Shown: positions 1 through 9,200 of the stretch, piece after piece | How positions within the stretch are numbered: the stretch's first letter is position 1 | Layout of the letters: each line of letters starts with the position of its first letter | Assembly (NCBI GenBank): GCA_964399545.1 | Contig: CAYNRG010000006.1 | Location: forward strand, 1-64,000 | From: CAYNRG01 sp964399545 | GTDB lineage: Bacteria; Bacillota_I; Bacilli_A; Erysipelotrichales; Erysipelotrichaceae | Direction: 5' to 3' | Length of the DNA stretch: 64,000 nucleotides | Notes under the pieces: generated by a model | What the model was told of the DNA's origin: nothing | The model's input: the letters and a program-made list of their open reading frames with translations, nothing else | The model's database searches: none | Position numbers and translations under genes: made by a program

Positions 1-119
1 CTGTTCCCAAGTGTTAGAAAGATATTTTAAATGGAAAAAGAGAGATAAAGATAGGAGTATGCTTGCTGGAAGATATAATAATAGCTTTATTCTCTAGCTT
101 GAATTCTTGACAAAAAAGA
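1..119. other. Upstream segment with no recognisable gene
   Basis: This AT-rich stretch at the window edge holds no convincing coding sequence. It could be the end of an upstream intergenic region. A TATAAT-like sequence lies near 75-80, but no well-spaced -35 was found for it, so no promoter is called. Confidence 0.4.
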
Positions 120-147
120 TTGACATATGTAGAGAATCATGTATAAT
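120..147 (+). promoter_or_regulatory. Sigma-A-type promoter of the rplJL operon
   Basis: TTGACA at 120-125 and TATAAT at 142-147 are separated by 16 bases. Transcription would begin near 154, so the full L10 leader hairpin lies in the 5' untranslated region. A second TTGACA at 107-112 is too far from the -10. Confidence 0.8.
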
Positions 148-164
148 TTAGAGGTGTTATCAAT

Positions 165-275
165 ATACCATAGACAGCAACGGCCTAATAAAAAGGCTTA
201 ATCAGGTTGCCGAGGTAGAAATTTATCGTTTGATATTCTTTCAACTCGTGCTGTCATGGCAGGGGTTTTTATATT
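165..275 (+). ncRNA. Ribosomal protein L10 leader
   Basis: The leader has the characteristic block of the L10 leader family (AAGGCTTAATCAGGTTGCCG at 192-211). It is closed by a perfect 7-bp helix between GACAGCA (173-179) and TGCTGTC (249-255), followed by GGCAGGGGTTTTTATA. In Bacillota this RNA binds L10, or L10-L12 complexes, and lowers expression of the rplJL operon when the proteins are in excess. The exact 5' and 3' limits are estimated. Confidence 0.8.
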
Positions 276-316
276 ATTATGAGTATATTGGGACAGTAGA
301 AGATGGAGGTGTTGCA

Positions 317-946
317 ATGAGAGAAGCGGTATTAGATGCGAAGAAAAGCTTAGTCAGTGAAATTCAAAATAAATTCACAGGAAGTGCGTCTTCGGTTGTT
401 GTTGAGTATCGTGGGTTAAGTGTTGCTGAAGTCACTGAACTAAGATGTCAATTACGTGAAGAAAATATTGAATTCAAAGTTTACAAAAATTCAATGTCTT
501 CTCGTGCTGCAGAAGCGGCTGGATTCACTGAACTTGCAGAACAATTAACTGGGCCGAATGCCATCGCGTTTAGTGATGATGCTGTTGCGCCAAGTCGCGT
601 ACTTGCGAAATTCGCAAAGAAACATGAAGCTTTAGTTCTAAAAAGTGGAATCGTCGAAGGAAAAGTTGTCGGTGTTGACACATTAAAAGAACTATCAAAC
701 TTACCAAACAGAGAAGGAATGCTTTCTATGTTGTTAGGTTGCTTACAATCACCAGTTCGTTCATTTGCTTGCGTAGTGAAAGCTGTTAGCGATGCAAGAG
801 TAGAAAATGGTGAAGAAGCAGCAGTAGAAACTGCAAAAGAAGAACCTGTTGTAGAAGCTGTAGCTGAAGAAGTTAAAGCTGAAGAGACAGTAACAGAAGA
901 AGTAAAAGAAGAAACAAAAGAAGAAGCTGCAGAAGCGGCTGAATAG
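317..946 (+). CDS. rplJ: 50S ribosomal protein L10
   Basis: L10 anchors the L7/L12 stalk on the large ribosomal subunit. The frame is open upstream to 230, but the family start (MREAVLDAKKSLVSEI) is the ATG at 317, preceded by GGAGG at 305-309. The upstream codons belong to the leader RNA. The product is 209 residues, longer than the usual 165-175, because of a roughly 40-residue Glu/Ala/Val-rich tail after the L12-binding helix. rplL follows after 22 bases. Expression is probably autoregulated through the leader. Confidence 0.96.
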   Translation: MREAVLDAKKSLVSEIQNKFTGSASSVVVEYRGLSVAEVTELRCQLREENIEFKVYKNSMSSRAAEAAGFTELAEQLTGPNAIAFSDDAVAPSRVLAKFAKKHEALVLKSGIVEGKVVGVDTLKELSNLPNREGMLSMLLGCLQSPVRSFACVVKAVSDARVENGEEAAVETAKEEPVVEAVAEEVKAEETVTEEVKEETKEEAAEAAE

Positions 947-968
947 ACCATAAGAGGAGGAAAACAAA

Positions 969-1343
969 ATGGCAAAATTATCACATGAAGATATCTTAGC
1001 TTACTTAGAAGAAGCTACAATTCTTGAACTAAATGATTTAGTAAAAGCAATCGAAGAGAAATTCGATGTTACAGCAGCGGCTCCAGTAGCAGTTGCAGCA
1101 GCAGGTGGAGCAGACGAAGCAGCTGCAGGACCTAGCGAAGTAAGCGTTATTCTTGCAGGAGCTGGAGACAGCAAAGTTGGAGTAATTAAAGTAGTTAAAG
1201 AAATTACTGGACTTGGACTTGGAGAAGCTAAGAAATTAGTAGACGGAGCGCCAGCACCAATTAAAGAAAATATTTCACCTGAAGAAGCAGAAGAAATCAA
1301 AAAGAAATTAATGGATGCAGGAGCAGCTGTAGAAATTAAATAA
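969..1343 (+). CDS. rplL: 50S ribosomal protein L7/L12
   Basis: This is the stalk protein that recruits translation GTPases. At 124 residues it shows the N-terminal dimerisation helix, an Ala/Gly-rich hinge (about residues 35-55) and the C-terminal globular domain containing KVGVIKVVKEITGLGLGEAK. A strong AGAGGAGG site lies 10 bases upstream. It is co-transcribed with rplJ; an intrinsic terminator follows inside the next gene. Confidence 0.97.
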   Translation: MAKLSHEDILAYLEEATILELNDLVKAIEEKFDVTAAAPVAVAAAGGADEAAAGPSEVSVILAGAGDSKVGVIKVVKEITGLGLGEAKKLVDGAPAPIKENISPEEAEEIKKKLMDAGAAVEIK

Positions 1344-1391
1344 GTTTCTTTTAAAGAAATGAATTAGCCCAAAACAGAAAGGATGCGAAGA

Positions 1392-1985
1392 ATGAGTCAT
1401 TATTTTACAGACAATCGCAATCTTGAACAAAACCGGAAAGAAATCCCTTTCCGGTTTTTGGGCGTTTATTATACCTTTGTAACAGATAACGGAGTTTTCA
1501 GTAAAACGGAAGTGGACTTTGGTACTTGTGTTTTGTTGAAAACTATTGCAGCTGAAGATTTAGGGTCTTCGATTTTAGATCTTGGTTGTGGCTATGGCGT
1601 GGTTGGTGTTGTGTGTAAAACCCTGTTTCCAAAAAGTAAGGTTGTCAGTGTGGATGTAAATCCAAGGGCGACAGAATTAGCGGAAATTAATGCAAAGCAA
1701 CAGGGGGTGGATATTGATGTCCGCCTTTCTGATAAATACACTCAAGTTCCAGAGCGTTTTACCTCTATTCTGACAAATCCGCCGATTCGGGCTGGGAAAG
1801 AAGTTATCTATCAAATGTTTGAAGAAGGTTATGATCATTTGGAAGATGGAGGTTGCTTGTGGGTGGTTATTCGAAAGCAACAGGGAGCACTTAGTGCAAA
1901 GAAAAAAATAGAAGAAGTTTATGGGAATTGTGAGATTGTAAAGAAAGAAAAAGGATTCTTTATCTTGAAGGCGATCAAAAAGTAA
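1392..1985 (+). CDS. Class I SAM-dependent methyltransferase, RsmC/YbxB-like
   Basis: Probable 16S rRNA guanine-N2 methyltransferase of the RsmC family, known as ybxB between rplL and rpoB in Bacilli. The SAM-binding motif ILDLGCGYG (about residues 60-68) and the catalytic NPP motif (TNPPIRAGKE, about residue 129) are intact. The ATG at 1392 gives the family N-terminus MSHYFTDN and is 8 bases from AAAGGA; the in-frame ATG at 1383 overlaps that site. Unusually, a strong terminator-like hairpin (1429-1459) lies within codons 13-23, so much rplJL transcription should stop before this gene is completed. Confidence 0.88.
   Translation: MSHYFTDNRNLEQNRKEIPFRFLGVYYTFVTDNGVFSKTEVDFGTCVLLKTIAAEDLGSSILDLGCGYGVVGVVCKTLFPKSKVVSVDVNPRATELAEINAKQQGVDIDVRLSDKYTQVPERFTSILTNPPIRAGKEVIYQMFEEGYDHLEDGGCLWVVIRKQQGALSAKKKIEEVYGNCEIVKKEKGFFILKAIKK
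1429..1459 (+). terminator. Intrinsic terminator/attenuator inside a coding region
   Basis: AAAACCGGAAAG (1429-1440) pairs perfectly with CTTTCCGGTTTT (1447-1458) around a 6-base loop, and the second arm ends in five T. It lies 86 bases after the rplL stop, within the first 25 codons of the methyltransferase gene. It probably ends or attenuates rplJL transcripts, keeping ribosomal protein output above that of the downstream genes. Confidence 0.75.
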
Positions 1986-2017
1986 TTGACGTATTGACAT
2001 TATTATGATAATATAGT
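1986..2017 (+). promoter_or_regulatory. Candidate rpoBC promoter
   Basis: Tandem TTGACG (1986-1991) and TTGACA (1994-1999) precede an AT-rich block with GATAAT (2007-2012) and TATAGT (2012-2017). None of the pairs has ideal 17-base spacing. The position just after the methyltransferase stop supports a dedicated rpoB promoter, but the exact elements are uncertain. Confidence 0.4.
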
Positions 2018-2099
2018 AAATTGCATAAAAGTCTAATTTGGAATGGGGTTAATGCGCCCTTTTAGACGTTATAAAAAGCATTCGAAAGGATGGCGTACA

Positions 2100-5000
2100 A
2101 TGGCAAAAAAGGAAACTTATCGTATTTTAGAACTAGGTAAAAAAGCGACACGTCGCGATTACTCAAAAGTTAGTGGGGAGTTATCTTTACCTGACTTAAC
2201 AGAGATGCAGACGGACTCGTTTGAGTGGTTCAAAAGAGAAGGGATTCAAGAGGTTTTTGATGATATCTACCCAATCTCAAACTATGGAGGAAACATCCAA
2301 GTAAGTTTTGAGGGGTATGATTTTGGAGAACCAAAATACTCTGTAAATGAGAGTAAATATAGAGAGGTTAACTACTCTGCACCTTTAAAAGGGAAAATGA
2401 AACTAGAAATGGTGGAGCCAGAAACAGGTGAAATTTTAGTAAAGAGTGAGGAGGTTTTCTTAGGAGAATTCCCGCTAATGACAGAAACTGGAACTTTCAT
2501 TATCAATGGAGCGGAACGAGTAATTGTTTCGCAGATTGTTCGTTCGCCAGGAGCTTACTTTGATGTTCGCTCTGAAGATAAAACAGGAAAAGATATTTAT
2601 CAATCAGAGTTGATTCCTAGTCGTGGAACATGGCTAGAGTTTATGTCAGATAGTAAAAAAGCAGCATTAGGAAGAATCATGAATATGTCTGTAGATAGAA
2701 AAAGAAAAATTCTATCCACCATTCTTTTTAAAGCAATTGGATTATCTTTGGATATCCAAAATGGAGAGGATGCATTCAATACAAAAGAAATTCAAACGTT
2801 CTTGAAGTCATTAGGACTTGAAGTTTTTGAAGATGTTGTCGTTGAAGGAGAACAAAGGGAATTCCTTAACCTTTATATGCTATTATATACATCAATTTTT
2901 GGGAATTACGAAGAAATTAAAAATACACTAGCAGCAGATAAAGTTAAAACAACACAAGAAGCATTAATCACAGTTTATGAAAACCAACGTTCAGATGAAG
3001 TTCCGACATTGGATGGATCAATCACATTGATGAATGCAAAGTTTTTTGACCACCGCCGTTATGATTTAACTAAAGCAGGACGCTATAAATTAAATAAAAA
3101 ATTGAACATTGTAGATCGTATGGAAAATGCGATATTGATGCAAGATATTAGAAATACAGAGGGAAAAGTAATTTGTAAGAAAGGAACTTTGATTACCAAA
3201 GTAGAGAGAAACGCAATCAAAGAAGAACTTGCAAAAGGAATGTATTTAAAGGCAATGCCATTTAATCATTTATTCTCTCACCCTGAAATCGTTACTGTGC
3301 CAACATCTTATAAATCAGCTTTAATCGGTCGTGTTTTAGCTGGTGATGTTGAAGGGAAAAAAGTAGAATTCACAAAGGGAACCGTTTTAACAGAGAAAGA
3401 TGTTAAGAAGTTAGAAAAAGAAGTTAGTGATATTCGAGTTTATGCAGGAATTGTAGGGCAACCAGTTGTTTTAACAAAAGCAAATGCAAATGCAGTCTTA
3501 AACTATGGACAGCGTCTATATACGATTGGTCGTGTAACTAGTGATGAAGAAGATGTTATTGTGAATCAAGAACTTGTAGTGGAACGTTATTTACCAGATG
3601 AAGAAGTTCTTGGATGTTCACCAGAAAATCAAACAGAACTAGTAAACATGGTGAAGAATAAAGAAGAAATTACAGTATGGTTAGTTGGAGCTGCTGTACA
3701 AACAGTTAAAGTAGCATCTACTCAAAATCCAGAACATCCTGTTAAATTAATGGGAATTGATCCATTGAACCATAAGAAAACAGTAACTATTTCTGATATG
3801 ATTGCTTTCTATAGTTATCAATTAAGCATGTTAGATGGAGTAGGGAATGTTGATGATATTGACCAACTAGGGAATCGTCGAATCCGTACAGTGGGAGAAC
3901 TCATTCAAAACCAATTCCGTATTGGTCTTGCACGTATGGAAAGAGTCGTAAAAGAAAGAATGTCGATTGCTGATATTTCGACATTAACACCGAAACAATT
4001 AACAAACATTCGTCCATTAACTGCAGCAATTAAAGAGTTCTTTTCAAGTTCTCAGTTGTCTCAATTTATGGATCAACAAAACCCATTAGCAGAATTAACT
4101 AATAAGCGTCGTATTTCGGCTCTTGGACCTGGAGGATTAACTCGTGAGCGTGCAGGATTTGAAGTGCGTGACGTTCATAACTCACATTATGGTCGAATTT
4201 GTCCAATTGAAACACCAGAAGGACCAAACATTGGATTAATTTCAAACTTAACAACCTATGCACGAATTAATGAATATGGATTTATTCAAACACCATATCG
4301 TCTAGTGAAGAAAAACGGAGTCGTTACTGATGAAATAATTTATTTGTCAGCAGATGAAGAGCGTGATTATACGATTGCTCAGGCGAATGAGGTTGTTGAT
4401 GGAAAATTACATAAAGGTCAAGTAGTTGCACGTAAATCGGGAGAAACAGTATTAGCAGATATCAGTGAAATTGAGTTGGCCGATATCTCTCCAAAACAAA
4501 TTGTTTCTGTAGCAACGGCATGTATTCCGTTCTTAGAAAACGATGATGCTTCTCGTGCTTTGATGGGAGCAAACATGCAACGTCAGGCAGTACCTTTATT
4601 AAACCCACATTCTCCTTATGTAGGAACAGGGATTGAACACCGAATTGCAGCTGATTCGGGATCAGGAATTGTTTCAACAGGAGATGGATTAGTTACTTAT
4701 TGTGATGCAAATAAAATTATTGTTAGCGAGAAGAATGAAGAGAAAGTTTACGAACTAGAAAAGTTCCGTCGTTCAAATGCAGGAACTTGTATTAACCAAC
4801 GTCCAATTGTACAAACTGGAGAAAAAGTTCAACGCGGAGATATTTTAGCGGATGGACCTTCAATGGAAAATGGAGAATTAGCATTAGGGCAAAATGTAAC
4901 CATTGCCTTTATGACATGGCATGGATATAACTATGAAGATGCGATCATCATGTCTGAGAGAATGGTTAAAGAAGATGTGTATACTTCAATTCATATTGAA

Positions 5001-6227
5001 GAGTATGACATTGAATGCCGTGATACTAAGCTTGGACCAGAAGAAATTACAAGAGACATTCCAAATGTTTCTGAAAATTCTTGCCGTCATTTAGATGAAC
5101 GCGGAATTGTTCGCATTGGGGCAGAAGTGAAAGAAGGAGATATCCTTGTTGGGAAAGTAACACCAAAAGGACAAAGTGAAGTGTCTCCAGAAGAAAAATT
5201 ATTACTTGCTATCTTTGGTGAGAAATCACGTGAAGTTCGTGATAACTCATTAAAAGTACCTCATGGTGGAGCTGGGATTATTCATTCAGTACGAATTTTC
5301 AAACGTAGTGAAGGACATGAGTTGCCACCTGGAGTAAATGAAGTTGTAAAAGTATATATTGTTCAGAAAAGAAAAATCTCCGAAGGAGATAAAATGGCAG
5401 GACGCCATGGTAATAAAGGGGTTATTTCTAAAATCCTTCCAGTGGAAGATATGCCATACTTACCAGATGGAACACCAGTAGATATCATGCTGAACCCATT
5501 TGGAGTACCATCACGGATGAATATTGGGCAAGTTTTGGAGATTCACTTAGGATTTGCTGCAAAGAAATTAGGTGTTAAATTTGCAACACCAGTCTTTGAT
5601 GGAATTAGTAATGAAGAATTACGTTCAATTATGGAAGAAGCAGAATGTACGGAAGATGGAAAACAAGTTCTATATGACGGTCGTACAGGAGAACCATATG
5701 ATGAGCGAATCTCTGTGGGATTGATGTACATGATTAAACTTGCCCACATGGTTGATGATAAACTTCATGCACGTGCAACAGGACCATACAGCTTAGTAAC
5801 GCAACAACCATTAGGAGGTAAAGCTCAAAATGGTGGTCAACGTTTCGGAGAGATGGAAGTTTGGGCCTTAGAAGCATATGGTGCGGCGCATACATTACAA
5901 GAAATCCTGACAGTAAAGTCTGATGATATTGTAGGACGTACAAAAACATATGAGGCAATTATCAAAGGTAAAGAAATTCCTGAACCTGGAATTCCAGAAT
6001 CATTTAGAGTATTGAAACATGAATTCCAAGCTTTAGCGATTGATGTGAAAATGTTAAATGCTGAAGGGGAAGAAATCGAGATTAAGAAAATTACACAAGA
6101 TGAGTATAGTGACGAGTCTAACTTAAGTGACGTGATGTTGGAAGACACTGAAGGCTTGACAATTAAAACTGATGAAGAAGAAATTCCAGAAGCTGCTGAA
6201 GTTGGCTTCGATGAAGAAATGAATTAG
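2100..6227 (+). CDS. rpoB: DNA-directed RNA polymerase subunit beta
   Basis: This is the beta subunit of RNA polymerase. The ATG at 2100 (MAKKETYRIL) is 9 bases from AAAGGA; the frame extends to 2043 without family similarity. Conserved fork and rifampicin-pocket sequences (SSQLSQFMDQ, KRRISALGPGG), the KPHG-like and GDKMAGRHGNKG motifs and the C-terminal clamp are present. Two oddities stand out. The protein has 1375 residues, about 180 more than the B. subtilis subunit, with much of the excess between residues about 356 and 585. The residue equivalent to E. coli His526 is Asn668. rpoC follows after 15 bases. Confidence 0.98.
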   Translation: MAKKETYRILELGKKATRRDYSKVSGELSLPDLTEMQTDSFEWFKREGIQEVFDDIYPISNYGGNIQVSFEGYDFGEPKYSVNESKYREVNYSAPLKGKMKLEMVEPETGEILVKSEEVFLGEFPLMTETGTFIINGAERVIVSQIVRSPGAYFDVRSEDKTGKDIYQSELIPSRGTWLEFMSDSKKAALGRIMNMSVDRKRKILSTILFKAIGLSLDIQNGEDAFNTKEIQTFLKSLGLEVFEDVVVEGEQREFLNLYMLLYTSIFGNYEEIKNTLAADKVKTTQEALITVYENQRSDEVPTLDGSITLMNAKFFDHRRYDLTKAGRYKLNKKLNIVDRMENAILMQDIRNTEGKVICKKGTLITKVERNAIKEELAKGMYLKAMPFNHLFSHPEIVTVPTSYKSALIGRVLAGDVEGKKVEFTKGTVLTEKDVKKLEKEVSDIRVYAGIVGQPVVLTKANANAVLNYGQRLYTIGRVTSDEEDVIVNQELVVERYLPDEEVLGCSPENQTELVNMVKNKEEITVWLVGAAVQTVKVASTQNPEHPVKLMGIDPLNHKKTVTISDMIAFYSYQLSMLDGVGNVDDIDQLGNRRIRTVGELIQNQFRIGLARMERVVKERMSIADISTLTPKQLTNIRPLTAAIKEFFSSSQLSQFMDQQNPLAELTNKRRISALGPGGLTRERAGFEVRDVHNSHYGRICPIETPEGPNIGLISNLTTYARINEYGFIQTPYRLVKKNGVVTDEIIYLSADEERDYTIAQANEVVDGKLHKGQVVARKSGETVLADISEIELADISPKQIVSVATACIPFLENDDASRALMGANMQRQAVPLLNPHSPYVGTGIEHRIAADSGSGIVSTGDGLVTYCDANKIIVSEKNEEKVYELEKFRRSNAGTCINQRPIVQTGEKVQRGDILADGPSMENGELALGQNVTIAFMTWHGYNYEDAIIMSERMVKEDVYTSIHIEEYDIECRDTKLGPEEITRDIPNVSENSCRHLDERGIVRIGAEVKEGDILVGKVTPKGQSEVSPEEKLLLAIFGEKSREVRDNSLKVPHGGAGIIHSVRIFKRSEGHELPPGVNEVVKVYIVQKRKISEGDKMAGRHGNKGVISKILPVEDMPYLPDGTPVDIMLNPFGVPSRMNIGQVLEIHLGFAAKKLGVKFATPVFDGISNEELRSIMEEAECTEDGKQVLYDGRTGEPYDERISVGLMYMIKLAHMVDDKLHARATGPYSLVTQQPLGGKAQNGGQRFGEMEVWALEAYGAAHTLQEILTVKSDDIVGRTKTYEAIIKGKEIPEPGIPESFRVLKHEFQALAIDVKMLNAEGEEIEIKKITQDEYSDESNLSDVMLEDTEGLTIKTDEEEIPEAAEVGFDEEMN

Positions 6228-6242
6228 GGAGGGTGAGAAAGT

Positions 6243-9200
6243 ATGAATAGTATTAATCAATCATCCGCAATACAAGTTGGTTTAGCATCTCCTGAAAGAA
6301 TCCGTGATTGGTCTTTTGGAGAAGTAAGAAAGCCAGAAACCATTAACTATCGTTCTCAAAAGCCAGAGCGAGATGGATTATTTTGTGAGAAGATTTTCGG
6401 TCCTTCAAAAGACTGGGAATGTTACTGTGGAAAATATAAAAAGGTTCGCTATAAAGGGGTTGTTTGTGATCGCTGTGGAGTAGAAATTACAAAATCTTCA
6501 GTACGTCGTGAGCGTATGGGACATATTGAACTTGCAGCACCAGTTGCTCATATTTGGTACCTTCGCGGAATTCCATCTCGTATGAGTTTGCTTTTGAACA
6601 TTACACCGAAGCAACTAGAAGAAGTAGTTTATTTTGTGTCTTGGGTTGTTATTGATCCAGGAGAAACAAAATTGAATTACAAGCAAGTTATTTCTGAAAA
6701 AGAATATCGTGAGAGTCTTGCTTCTTTTGGAACAGGAAGCTTCAAAGCTCAAACAGGGGCTGAAGCAATCCAAACATTACTTGAACAAGTAGATTTGCAA
6801 GCAGAACATCAAGCTGTATTAGCGGAATTAGAAGGAGCAACGGGAGATAAGCGCAAGAAGTTAATCAAGCGATTAGAAACCATAAATGCTTTCTTAAATT
6901 CAACAAATCAGCCAGAGTGGATGGTTTTATCGGTTCTTCCGGTAATTCCGCCTGACTTAAGACCAATGCTTCAATTGGATGGAGGTCGTTTTGCAACAAG
7001 TGATTTGAATGATCTTTATCGCCGTGTAATTACTAGAAATAACCGTTTGAAAAAATTGTTAGAGCTAGGAACACCAGCAATCATTGTTCAAAATGAAAAA
7101 CGTATGTTACAAGAGGCAGTAGATGCTCTAATTGATAATGGTCGTCGTAGTAAGGCGATTACAGGAGCTGGAGGACGTGCATTAAAATCGTTATCTCATA
7201 GCTTAAAAGGAAAACAAGGTCGTTTCCGTCAAAACTTACTTGGGAAACGTGTTGACTTCTCAGGACGTTCAGTTATTGCGGTTGGACCAGACTTAAAAAT
7301 GTATGAATGTGGAATCCCACGTGAAATGGCTATTCAGTTATTTAAACCGTTTGTTATTAATGAGATTGTTCGTCAAGAGATTGTAAGCAATCAAAAAACA
7401 GCAGAAAAATTAATTGATCGTCAAGATGCAAGAGCATGGGATGTTGTTGAGCAAGTAATTGAAAACCATCCAGTTTTCTTAAACCGTGCGCCAACGCTGC
7501 ACCGTTTGGGAATTCAGGCCTTTAAGCCAAAATTGGTTGAAGGAAGAGCAATTCGATTACATCCATTAGTATGTACAGCATTTAATGCTGACTTTGATGG
7601 AGACCAAATGGCGGTTCACTTGCCACTTAGTGAAGAAGCAAGAGCAGAAGCAGAAATTTTGATGTTAGGATCTAATAATATCTTGGGTCCAAAAGATGGA
7701 AAACCGATTGTTACACCATCACAGGACATGGTCTTGGGTAACTTCTATCTGAACATGGAATCAACAGCACAAGAATTTTATGAAAAATCTGAAATTATTG
7801 ATGCTTTAGGTGATAAGGAAGCAGCTGAAAAATGGAAACGTTTCGGAGATAATGAAGGACATGTTTTCAGAAATACGAATGAAGTACTAATGGCTTATGA
7901 AAATAAGTTGGTACATCTTCATACAAGAATTGCTTTACCTGGATATGCATTAAATAAAGAAGGATTTACAGAGAAACAAAATCAATCTTACTTAGTTACA
8001 ACAGTTGGTAAAATTATCTTTAATGATATTTTCCCAAATGATTTCCCATATATTAACGTAGTGTCAAAATCAAGATTAGAAGCAACACCTGATTCTGACT
8101 TCCTACCAATGGGATCAAATATTAAAGAAGAATTGAAAAAAATTCCATTAAATCCAGAGTTTAAAAAGAAAGACTTAAGTAATGTCATTGCCGAAGTCTT
8201 CAAACGATATCGTACAGATGGTTCAAGTGATATTCTAGATAACATTAAAGACATGGGATTTAGATATTCTACAGTAGCTGGAATGACTGTTTCGCTTGCG
8301 GATATTAACGTTGCTCCAGATAAGCAAAAATTCGTAGAAGAAGGAAAAGAGAAATCAGAAATTCTTCAAAATTTATTGCGTCGTGGGAAATTGACACCTG
8401 CAGAGTGGGAAAGACATTTCTCTAAACTATGGGCAGATGTTAAGGATGAAATTGGTCGCAAGGTAATGATGAGTCTACCAAGAATGAATCCGATTAATAT
8501 GATGGCTGTTTCAGGAGCCCGTGGGAATGCCTCACACTTTACTCAGCTAGCTGGTATGCGTGGATTGATGGCGCGTCCAACTCAATCAAAATCGAAAAAA
8601 GAATATCAACCTTCAATTATTGAGGTTCCTATTTATTCTTGTTTCCGTGAAGGATTAAATGTATCCGAATTCTTTATTTCAACACATGGTGTGCGAAAAG
8701 GATTGACCGATACCGCTTTAAAAACTGCAGAGTCTGGATACTTAACACGTCGTTTAGTTGATGTTGCTCAAGATGTTATTGTTAATGAGGAAGATTGTGG
8801 AACAGATCGTGGTTATCTTGTAGAAACAATTATTGATCGTAAAAATAACTCAGTAATTGAGTCTATGTATGATCGATTAGTTGGTCGTTATGCAAAAGAT
8901 GAAATTGTTGATCCAAAAACAAAAGAAGTTATTATTGAAGCTGAACAGTTTATCGATGAAGTTCTAGCACAGAAAGTAGTTGATGCTGGAGTGGAAAGAG
9001 CTTATATCCGTAATGCATTTACTTGTCAAAGCACAACAGGTGTTTGTCGTAGGTGTTATGGTCGAAATATGGCAACAGGAAAAGTTGTAGAAGCAGGAGA
9101 AGCTGTAGGTATTATGGCGGCTCAATCTATTGGGGAGCCTGGAACTCAGCTGACAATGAGAACCTTCCATACTGGAGGGGTTGCATCGGGGAATGATGGA

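Noticed and set aside
230..316. Upstream extension of the L10 frame starting at a TTG
   Set aside because: It lies within the L10 leader RNA and has no similarity to L10; the ATG at 317 has a good ribosome site.
481..984. Long minus-strand open frame opposite rplJ, rich in Ser/Thr/Ala
   Set aside because: It is the mirror of the Glu/Ala-rich L10 sequence, has no ribosome site and no family resemblance.
4462..6148. Several minus-strand open frames within rpoB
   Set aside because: They are shadows of a highly conserved gene, with no ribosome sites and no recognisable products.
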